Assembly (NCBI GenBank): GCA_946410535.1
Contig: CAMKAR010000022.1
Coordinates: 1-13,073, forward strand
DNA from: an uncultured Bacteroidales bacterium
GTDB lineage: Bacteria; Bacteroidota; Bacteroidia; Bacteroidales; F082
DNA length: 13,073 nt
Reading direction: 5' to 3'
Below the pieces are notes generated by a model that saw only the letters and a program-made list of their open reading frames with translations, did not search any database and was not told where the DNA came from. Positions 5,461-10,785 of the stretch are shown one piece after another. Position numbers and translations under genes: made by a program. Position 1 is the first letter of the stretch, and each line of letters opens with the position of its first letter.

Positions 5461-5849
5461 CACCTACCAAATTCTCTACCATCTCCAATCTGGAGTTGAT
5501 GGACAAACTGGCCGAATTGACCGCAAAGAAAGAAAACGGCAGATACTACTTCATGGATCCGGAAGAAGTCGCCGACACACTCCTAGAGGTGAGGAACCGC
5601 TTCGAAAGCTTGGAATACATCCTCAACAATCCGTGGATTCCAGTAGAACAGCAGCTGCCGCCTATGGTGGAAGACTGGGATTTCGATTTGGCGTCAAAAC
5701 AGGTCATAGTGCTTTTGGAAAATGGCGAACTGTCTAAAGATATTTATTGGAAAAATAAGAAAATCGGTAAAGGCGGCTGGTCATTCAGCAGTATCAAGGT
5801 GACACACTGGATGCCGTTCATCGATCCGCAGAAAGGAGGTGAGAAATGA
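5457..5849 (+). CDS. DUF551-like phage protein
   Basis: The 130-residue protein has a helical N-terminal part (1-55, LELMDKLAELTAKKENG and EEVADTLLEVRNRFESLEYI). A DUF551-like domain follows at about 60-124: it opens WIPVEQQLPP, has a strand QVIVLLENGEL, and closes VTHWMPFIDP. The paired W-I-x-V..LP and THWMP motifs define that small phage family, whose biochemical role is not known. A second protein with the same ends lies at 8653. Coupling to neighbours is tight, with an SD block at each boundary. Its KGGEK end is identical to that of the preceding protein because both encode the same SD. Confidence 0.75.
   Translation: MTPTKFSTISNLELMDKLAELTAKKENGRYYFMDPEEVADTLLEVRNRFESLEYILNNPWIPVEQQLPPMVEDWDFDLASKQVIVLLENGELSKDIYWKNKKIGKGGWSFSSIKVTHWMPFIDPQKGGEK
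5832..5849 (+). promoter_or_regulatory. Perfect SD block, copy 3
   Basis: Third exact copy of the 18-base block. It encodes the KGGEK end of the DUF551-like protein and starts the zinc-ribbon gene at 5846. Confidence 0.8.
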
Positions 5850-6040
5850 AAAGCGAATTAACCTGCCCAAAATGCGGGAGCAATACCCTCAATATCACTT
5901 TCACCAAAACAACAATATATAAAGCCACACAGATACTTGGCAGTGTTTTGGCTGATGAAAAAAGGACGAAAACATCAACGGAAGCATTGGCAAGCTGTCC
6001 AATATGCGGCTATGAATTTAAAGAAAGTATTGAATCATGA
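5846..6040 (+). CDS. Small zinc-ribbon protein
   Basis: This 64-residue protein has two zinc knuckles, CPKCG at C7/C10 and CPICGYEF at C51/C54, separated by about 40 residues with a probable strand and helix. That is a zinc-ribbon pattern with four cysteine ligands. Such small ribbons bind nucleic acid or partner proteins. The specific role is unknown. The start has a perfect SD block. Its stop overlaps the ATG of the cytosine methylase as ATGA, so it could tune expression of that enzyme. Confidence 0.7.
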   Translation: MKSELTCPKCGSNTLNITFTKTTIYKATQILGSVLADEKRTKTSTEALASCPICGYEFKESIES

Positions 6041-7632
6041 TCAAACTCCTCTACATCGACCTCTTCTGTGGCGCGGGTGGCACCACCACGGGCGTTGAAG
6101 CTGCCCGCATCGGCGGCAAGAAATGCGCCAAGGTGATTGCCTGCGTCAACCACGACGCCAACGCCATCCGAAGCCATGCCGCCAACCACCCAGACGCGCT
6201 GCACTTCACCGAGGACATCCGCACCCTCGACATTGCGCCGTTGGCCGCTCACCTGGCCAAGTGCCGGAAGCTCTATCCGGGTGCGAAGGTGGTGCTTTGG
6301 GCCTCGCTCGAATGCACCAACTTTTCCAAGGCCAAAGGTGGTTTGCCAAGGGATGCCGACAGCCGCACCCTCGCCGAACACCTCTTCCGTTACATCGAAG
6401 CCCTCAGCCCCGATTACATACAAATCGAAAACGTGGAAGAGTTTATGAGTTGGGGCGATGTCGACGAACACGGCCACCCCATCAGCCGCGACAAAGGCCG
6501 CAGCTTCATGGCGTGGGTCAACCATGTGCGCTCCTACGGCTACAACTTCGGCTACCGCATCCTGAACGCTGCCGACTATGGTGCCTACACCAGCCGCAAG
6601 CGCTTCTTTGCCATCTTCGGACGTAAGGGCCTGCCGATCGTGTTCCCCGTGGCCACCTATGCCAAAAACGGCAACGAGGGTCTGGAAATGTTCGGTGATA
6701 CGGTGTACCACAAGTGGAAGCCCGTCCTCGAAGTGCTCGACCTCGACGACGAAGGCACGAGCATCTTCACCCGAAAGAAACCCTTGTGCGAAAAGACACT
6801 CAAACGCATCTATGCCGGACTGGTCAAGTTCGTGGCACATGGCAAAGACAACTTCATTGTGAAATACAACTCGATGAACCAAAGGGGCGATTATGTCGCG
6901 CCTGGTACTGACGAGCCATGCCCTACGGTGGCCGTCCAGAACCGCCTCGGATTCTCCAAGGTACAGTTCCTCAGCAAGCACTTCAGCGGCGACCCCGCCA
7001 GCAAGAACACCAGCGTAGACCAGCCTGCCGGAACGCTCACTTGCAAGTGCCACCAGTCGTTCATCACGGCCTATTACAGCAACGGCGACAATTGCACTCC
7101 GATTAACAGGCCGGCGCCGACCATCCCCGCTCAGGACCGCGTTGCCTTGGTCACTACGCAATTTTACCAAAACGAGTATGGCGCAGGCGGCCAACTCTCC
7201 AGTCTTGACCAACCCAATCCCACCGTGATGCCAACACCCAAGCAGAAATTGGTGTCGGTCAAGCAGTACCTCATGAACCCCCAGTTTGACAGTGCCGGAG
7301 GCAGCATCGACCAACCTTGCTTCACCTTGATCGCCAGGATGGATAAGATGCCGCCCTATCTCGTCACCACCAAAGAGGGTGTCGGCATTGCCATCTTCGA
7401 GGATGACTCGCCGATGACCGTCAAGATAAAGGAGTTCATGGCCTTGTATAACATCGTCGACATTCGTATGCGTATGCTGAAGGTGGACGAGCTGAAACGC
7501 ATCATGGGCTTCCCGACGGATTACATCCTCATCGGAACCCAGAGTGAACAAAAGAAATTCATCGGCAACGCCGTGGAGGTCAACATGGCCAAGGCGTTGG
7601 TCGAAACACTTGCAAAATGTATTAGAGCATGA
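6037..7632 (+). CDS. DNA (cytosine-5) methyltransferase
   Basis: The 531-residue enzyme shows the motifs of C5-cytosine methylases in order. Motif I is DLFCGAGGTTTG at 8-19. The catalytic loop is SLECTNFS with C93, where most relatives have PCQ. ENV is at 131-133, the SRKRFF arginine motif at 186-191, and the closing FIGNAVEVNMAKAL starts at 508. The reaction is methyl transfer from S-adenosylmethionine to carbon 5 of cytosine in double-stranded DNA. The target-recognition region holds five to six repeats of D-x-P-x-x-T spaced 29-36 residues. There is no SD; the ATG overlaps the preceding stop. No nuclease is adjacent, so the likely role is shielding phage DNA from host restriction or marking it. 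Confidence 0.92.
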   Translation: MIKLLYIDLFCGAGGTTTGVEAARIGGKKCAKVIACVNHDANAIRSHAANHPDALHFTEDIRTLDIAPLAAHLAKCRKLYPGAKVVLWASLECTNFSKAKGGLPRDADSRTLAEHLFRYIEALSPDYIQIENVEEFMSWGDVDEHGHPISRDKGRSFMAWVNHVRSYGYNFGYRILNAADYGAYTSRKRFFAIFGRKGLPIVFPVATYAKNGNEGLEMFGDTVYHKWKPVLEVLDLDDEGTSIFTRKKPLCEKTLKRIYAGLVKFVAHGKDNFIVKYNSMNQRGDYVAPGTDEPCPTVAVQNRLGFSKVQFLSKHFSGDPASKNTSVDQPAGTLTCKCHQSFITAYYSNGDNCTPINRPAPTIPAQDRVALVTTQFYQNEYGAGGQLSSLDQPNPTVMPTPKQKLVSVKQYLMNPQFDSAGGSIDQPCFTLIARMDKMPPYLVTTKEGVGIAIFEDDSPMTVKIKEFMALYNIVDIRMRMLKVDELKRIMGFPTDYILIGTQSEQKKFIGNAVEVNMAKALVETLAKCIRA

Positions 7633-8105
7633 TTTCTGACGGCAAACCCATATTAGACGCTTGTTGTGGCAGCCGGATGTTCTGGTTCGACAAAGACAAC
7701 CCCTTCGTGGAGTTCATGGACATCCGCGACGAGGATGTCTACTTGTCGGACGGGCAGCTGGTGATGGTTCACCCGAACACCATCGGTGACTTCACCAATA
7801 TGCCATATCCTGACAACAGCTTCAAGATGGTGGTCTTCGACCCACCGCACTTGGTATGGGCTGGCAAAGCAGCCAACTTTTACAAGAGGTATGGCAAATT
7901 GGATAAGGACTGGCAAACGGAGTTGGCCATGGGTTTCAAGGAATGCTTCCGTGTCCTCGAACCCTACGGTGTTCTCATCTTCAAATGGGCTGAAATCCAA
8001 TTGAAGCTTCATACCGTCCTTGCCTTGACAAACGAAAAGCCGCTATTTGGCCACAAGCGCGGCAAAACCTTTTGGGTGGCCTTCATGAAATTTCCAAAAC
8101 AATAA
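7629..8105 (+). CDS. SAM-dependent methyltransferase with DPPH motif
   Basis: The 158-residue protein has a modified SAM-binding motif DACCGSRMFWF at 10-20, an acidic strand end (FMDIRDED) and DFTNMPYPDNSF. The catalytic motif is VVFDPPHLV with DPPH at 71-74, the place of DPPY/NPPY in amino-methylases of adenine N6 or cytosine N4. The rest (KECFRVLEPYGVLIFKWAE) is a normal methylase core strand and helix. No target-recognition domain is obvious, so it is a compact phage-type methylase, probably acting on DNA. Its ATG overlaps the stop of the cytosine methylase, so the two are likely made in fixed ratio. Base specificity cannot be told from the sequence. Confidence 0.8.
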   Translation: MISDGKPILDACCGSRMFWFDKDNPFVEFMDIRDEDVYLSDGQLVMVHPNTIGDFTNMPYPDNSFKMVVFDPPHLVWAGKAANFYKRYGKLDKDWQTELAMGFKECFRVLEPYGVLIFKWAEIQLKLHTVLALTNEKPLFGHKRGKTFWVAFMKFPKQ

Positions 8106-8123
8106 AGAAAGGAGAATAACCCC

Positions 8124-8660
8124 ATGCCAACAAAATTCCCAATCGACTACGAGCCTGGCAAAATCCAAGCCTTCCTGATCAGCAAAGAGACAGGACAGAT
8201 GATTGCAGCCACACCATTGACTGAAATCGCCCCTAAACCGTGGCCAATAGATGACATCGAAACCGAGACCGAGCCGGAACCGCCTAAGTCGCTCACCCTC
8301 TCCGGCACCTTCACGCTGAAGACTAAGATGAAGGCCAACCAAAGGCGAAAACTCATCAGAGCCTTCAGCGGCAAACAGAAGCTGCCCCGCAAACTGAAGA
8401 AAGCCCTCAAACATGTGGGTTTCTTCAAACTCCCAATGGAACGCGTTGAAACAGAAAACGGAGTCGCCTTCAAACAGACTGTTGGATTTGGCCCCAAGGA
8501 CGGCTACCCAATGACCAAATACGTCAACCGCGCCTGCCTCAAACTCAAAGCCCAAGCCATCATGCTCATGCAAATGCAATTCTCGGCCGAGAACTACAAA
8601 CAACGAGGCCCACATTCCTACTTCATACCTCAAACTCCAAACCAAACCCAACATGAATAA
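8124..8660 (+). CDS. Hypothetical basic phage protein
   Basis: The 178-residue product starts MPTKFPIDYEPGKIQAFLIS. The first 60 residues include an acidic, proline-rich linker (DDIETETEPEPPKS). A long basic segment follows (KTKMKANQRRKLIRAFSGKQ, continued by KLPRKLKKALKHVGFF), with a C-terminal part KYVNRACLKLKAQAIMLMQM. The charge pattern suits a nucleic-acid-binding protein. I recognise no family. An SD-like AAAGGAG lies at 8108-8114 before the ATG. The stop overlaps the next gene by 8 bases. Confidence 0.7.
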   Translation: MPTKFPIDYEPGKIQAFLISKETGQMIAATPLTEIAPKPWPIDDIETETEPEPPKSLTLSGTFTLKTKMKANQRRKLIRAFSGKQKLPRKLKKALKHVGFFKLPMERVETENGVAFKQTVGFGPKDGYPMTKYVNRACLKLKAQAIMLMQMQFSAENYKQRGPHSYFIPQTPNQTQHE

Positions 8661-9003
8661 CAACGACCAATATCAAGAACACAGGCTTATTGAGAAAGCC
8701 ACGAAGGATATCGCCGAAGACAAAATTAAGGCCATCTCACGCAACGGCTTCTATCCAGTGTCACGCGCCTGGGGGAAAGGCGTTAGGCAAGTATTCTTCT
8801 TAGGCATCGCATACGCCATCCGCAACCAGTGGATTGACATCAAGGAAGCTAAGCCGGAGGAAGACCAGGCCGTGCTGCAGCTAACTGAGAAAGGCCGAAT
8901 CTGCATAGTCAGATATCACGAGAAAATGGTCATGAGTACAAGCATGGGAAACGTCACCCACTGGATGCCATTGCCCGAACTTCCCAACGACCAGCCCTTC
9001 TAA
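8653..9003 (+). CDS. DUF551-like phage protein, second copy
   Basis: The 116-residue protein carries a DUF551-like domain at about 60-112: QWIDIKEAKPEEDQAVLQLT at its start, a middle strand RICIVRYHEK, and the closing VTHWMPLPELP. The N-terminal 55 residues differ from the other copy at 5457 and contain KDIAEDKIKAISRNGFYPVS. The role is unknown. The start overlaps the previous gene by 8 bases and has no SD, which begins the SD-poor part of the operon. The AACTGAAC repeat leader of the next gene starts within its TAA stop codon. Confidence 0.75.
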   Translation: MNNNDQYQEHRLIEKATKDIAEDKIKAISRNGFYPVSRAWGKGVRQVFFLGIAYAIRNQWIDIKEAKPEEDQAVLQLTEKGRICIVRYHEKMVMSTSMGNVTHWMPLPELPNDQPF

Positions 9004-9038
9004 CTGAACAACTGAACAACTAAAAACTGACAACTGAT
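9002..9038 (+). repeat. AACTGAAC octamer leader before the 9039 gene
   Basis: AACTGAAC occurs at 9002-9009 and 9010-9017, followed by degenerate copies (AACTAAAAACTGACAACTGAT) up to the ATG at 9039. No SD is present. The same octamer precedes the genes at 9927 and 10309. Confidence 0.7.
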
Positions 9039-9359
9039 ATGAAAATCACTTATCCAGAATGCCAAGTAGAAATCACCGCCGAGGAATTCATCACGGTAAT
9101 CGACTACTTCACGACAAAAGTGACCAGCAACACAGAGCCCACCTTCGAGCCTGGCGGCTTCGTCCCTGACGACGAACAGCCCGCCCCAAAGCCCTATTCC
9201 AACCTAACAGACAACGAAGCCATCGTCCAACGTGGCGAAGGCTTCATGCAATTCATCAAGCAAGGCCTCGTAGATGCCGAAGCCCAAGGCAAGCTGCCTG
9301 AAGTGAAAATCCACACCGAAGAAGAACCTTCCCCCGTCGAAATCCCGTCAGCACGATAG
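9039..9359 (+). CDS. Hypothetical acidic phage protein
   Basis: The 106-residue product begins MKITYPECQVEITAEEFITV, followed by a proline and acid-rich linker (EPTFEPGGFVPDDEQPAPKP), a helix (NEAIVQRGEGFMQFIKQGLV) and an acidic proline-rich end. No family is recognised. The last two residues (AR) and the TAG stop lie within the first GCACGATA repeat unit that continues downstream. If TAG were read through, ten more codons (HDSTKKSLNL) would be added before a TAA. Confidence 0.65.
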   Translation: MKITYPECQVEITAEEFITVIDYFTTKVTSNTEPTFEPGGFVPDDEQPAPKPYSNLTDNEAIVQRGEGFMQFIKQGLVDAEAQGKLPEVKIHTEEEPSPVEIPSAR

Positions 9360-9420
9360 CACGATAGCACGATAGCACGAAAAAATCTTTAAATCTTTAA
9401 ATCTTAAATCTTTAAATCTT
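9351..9420 (+). repeat. Two adjacent 7-8-bp tandem arrays
   Basis: GCACGATA is repeated 3.75 times at 9351-9380 and is followed directly by five copies of AAATCTT(T) at 9383-9420, ending 6 bases before the ATG at 9427. The first unit overlaps the TAG stop of the preceding gene. No SD is present. Neither unit is a multiple of three, and the arrays lie almost wholly between genes. Confidence 0.8.
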
Positions 9421-9426
9421 AACCCC

Positions 9427-9735
9427 ATGACAAACCAATTCTACGGTCAACTCGACCTCACCAAAATCGCAGCCCTCGTCCAGCAACAGCCTGAACTCAT
9501 CCGCAGGGCCAACTTCAGAGACGGCGAACACATGCTGCTGCCCATCAACGTCAACGACATGCAGCGCACCGACGAACACGGCAACACACACTCCATCACC
9601 GCCTACTGCCGCAAGGACGACCGCAACCCCAACCTCAACTACTTCATCGCCAACCTCAAGCCCAGCAACAACGACAACCAACCGCCCATCGACACCAACC
9701 AGGCCAACCAGTTCTGGGGAGGGAACCAACCATAA
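9427..9735 (+). CDS. Hypothetical phage protein
   Basis: The 102-residue product begins MTNQFYGQLDLTKIAALVQQ. A helical N-terminus is followed by a beta-rich centre (EHMLLPINVNDMQ and HSITAYCRKDDRNPNLNYF) and a low-complexity Asn/Gln/Pro tail (from about residue 80, NNDNQPPIDTNQANQFWGG). I recall proteins with this LPINVND..HSITAYC pattern in Bacteroidales mobile elements but know no function. A disordered acidic or polar tail after a small beta domain resembles small ssDNA-binding proteins, which is only a guess. Its TAA stop forms the outer edge of the large inverted repeat. Confidence 0.7.
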   Translation: MTNQFYGQLDLTKIAALVQQQPELIRRANFRDGEHMLLPINVNDMQRTDEHGNTHSITAYCRKDDRNPNLNYFIANLKPSNNDNQPPIDTNQANQFWGGNQP

Positions 9736-9898
9736 TGCTTTTTGCGCCTCCGGCAACCCCCCGAAAACCCAATGTGGCATCGCGGCGACTGTCCCTCAAC
9801 CCGCAGCCTCAGCATCCCGCCCAAAGAGGTGCAGCCCTTGGCCGCATATCATTGAATCCCGTGCCGCGATGCCACATTTACCAAAGCAAAAAGCATTA
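9733..9898. repeat. Nested long inverted repeat, possible structured RNA or DNA site
   Basis: This fills the gene-free stretch 9736-9926. The outer arms TAATGCTTTTTGC (9733-9745) and GCAAAAAGCATTA (9886-9898) pair perfectly over 13 bp. The inner arms AATGTGGCATCGCGGC (9771-9786) and GCCGCGATGCCACATT (9863-9878) pair perfectly over 16 bp. The left internal spacer is 25 bases and C-rich, the right is 7 bases, and the central loop is 76 bases. No ORF with coding character lies inside. It is far larger than a terminator. It could be a structured RNA, a recombination or replication site, or a small non-autonomous mobile element. Confidence 0.75.
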
Positions 9899-9926
9899 AC
9901 TGAACAACACACAAAAACACAACACA

Positions 9927-10121
9927 ATGAATAACTTGATTATAGAACGATTGAAGAGAAAGCCCATCGTGGCAGCCATATTCAGGGCATTGCACCCTGG
10001 TTACAGCACTTGCCGTTGTTGCGGCCTCCCATGGAAGGTGATTGAACATCATAGAGTCAACTACAGAACACTACCTTATATGGGTTTCTCCGCCGTCTGC
10101 GAATACTGCTGGCAGCATTAG
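9927..10121 (+). CDS. Small zinc-finger protein, stops at an in-frame TAG
   Basis: The 64-residue product has a basic N-terminal helix (NNLIIERLKRKPIVAAIFRA) and a Cys4 zinc finger made of C29/C32 (CRCCG) and C58/C61 (CEYC). A helper stretch PWKVIEHHRVNYRT lies between them. This matches a phage family I recall (CxxCG.PW..VE.H...F..CE.CW) in which the protein continues with a helical segment ending in RKLxxxW. Here a TAG stop follows CWQH, yet the same frame continues to 10274 with just such a segment. It may be a nonsense-interrupted gene, a suppressed stop, or a naturally short form. The leader has AACTGAAC and no SD. Confidence 0.65.
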   Translation: MNNLIIERLKRKPIVAAIFRALHPGYSTCRCCGLPWKVIEHHRVNYRTLPYMGFSAVCEYCWQH

Positions 10122-10274
10122 CCGCTTGAAAAGATTGAAGAAGCGACCCGAAAGTTATACAATTCATGGTCGGAGAAAGGCAAAGAATTAAGAGACCTCG
10201 ACGAAATGCTCGAAGAAACCCGTAAGGACTACGAAAGAACGATAGCACGTCAGCACGATAGCAAGAAAAACTGA
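10122..10274 (+). pseudogene. In-frame continuation of the 9927 gene after TAG
   Basis: Directly after the TAG, 50 sense codons follow in the same frame before a TGA at 10272-10274. They read PLEKIEEATRKLYNSWSEKG, then a charged helix (KELRDLDEMLEETRKDYER), ending TIARQHDSKKN. There is no start codon before a Met about 29 codons in and no SD, so independent translation is unlikely. The content looks like a real helical C-terminus and not random sequence. Either the stop is recent, or it is read through. Confidence 0.55.
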
Positions 10275-10302
10275 ACAACTGAACAACTCCCAACTGAACA
10301 AC
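10239..10302 (+). repeat. 8-bp phased repeats before the 10309 gene
   Basis: ACGATAGC, ACGTCAGC and ACGATAGC at 10239-10262 are followed in 8-bp phase by AACTGAAC at 10269-10276 and 10277-10284 and again at 10292-10299. The ATG at 10309 follows without an SD. The two octamer families seen at 9002 and 9351 are thus joined here. Confidence 0.7.
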
Positions 10303-10308
10303 CCAACC

Positions 10309-10785
10309 ATGAGCACCGAACTATCACTGCAACCGACCCGACCCACAAGAAACAAGGTCACAGGACGATTCCTGCCGGGAAACGTGCCCGCCAACAAAGG
10401 CAAACGCTGGGCCGACTACCTCAGCGAAGAAAGCCAGAGAGAGATAGCCAAAGGCTGGAAGAACCTCAACGAGCACCGCTCCGAAAACGGCAAGAAATAC
10501 GGTGGCCGCAACCGCAAACCCATAGTGGCCATCACCGACGACGGCAAGTTTCGTGTGCTAAAAGACGGCTATCTGGCCGCCGAATGGCTGAAAAAACACA
10601 CGTGCAAATCCTGCAACCGCGAGAACATCGGCCGCTGCTGCCGTGAGAACGCCAGTGGGCGACTGGTGAGAGACAATCACGGACGCGATACTGGAAAAAC
10701 AAACACCGACCACAAATATATGGGCATCCGCTTCTATTTTGAATCCGACTATAAAATATGGAAATCAAAACTTAAACTACAATGA
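10309..10785 (+). CDS. NUMOD1-like phage protein without a nuclease domain
   Basis: The 158-residue protein has a basic N-terminal motif VTGRFLPGNVPANKGKRW at 17-34, reminiscent of NUMOD3-type DNA-binding repeats. KGWKNLNEHR follows. At about 70-145 there is a NUMOD1/IENR1-like unit: KPIVAITDDGKFRVLKDGYL, then AAEWL, ENIGRCCREN and HKYMGIRFYFESDY. Such units help homing endonucleases recognise DNA. No HNH or GIY-YIG catalytic motif is present, so this is probably a stand-alone DNA-binding protein or a remnant. I recall close relatives in Bacteroidales phages. The four cysteines at 99-111 might bind zinc. It overlaps the recombinase start by ATGA. Confidence 0.72.
   Translation: MSTELSLQPTRPTRNKVTGRFLPGNVPANKGKRWADYLSEESQREIAKGWKNLNEHRSENGKKYGGRNRKPIVAITDDGKFRVLKDGYLAAEWLKKHTCKSCNRENIGRCCRENASGRLVRDNHGRDTGKTNTDHKYMGIRFYFESDYKIWKSKLKLQ

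Noticed and set aside
6010..7551. Long open frame of 513 codons on the minus strand
   Set aside because: It lies wholly opposite the cytosine methylase, which has clear motifs. The antisense frame is open because of the strong C/G bias at third codon positions, and its protein has no recognisable pattern.
9351..9420. CRISPR array
   Set aside because: The units are only 7-8 bp with no spacers between them, so they are simple tandem repeats.
9639..9824. Minus-strand frame of 61 codons across the inverted repeat
   Set aside because: It spans the end of a coding gene and one arm of the inverted repeat, has no start signal and no recognisable protein pattern.
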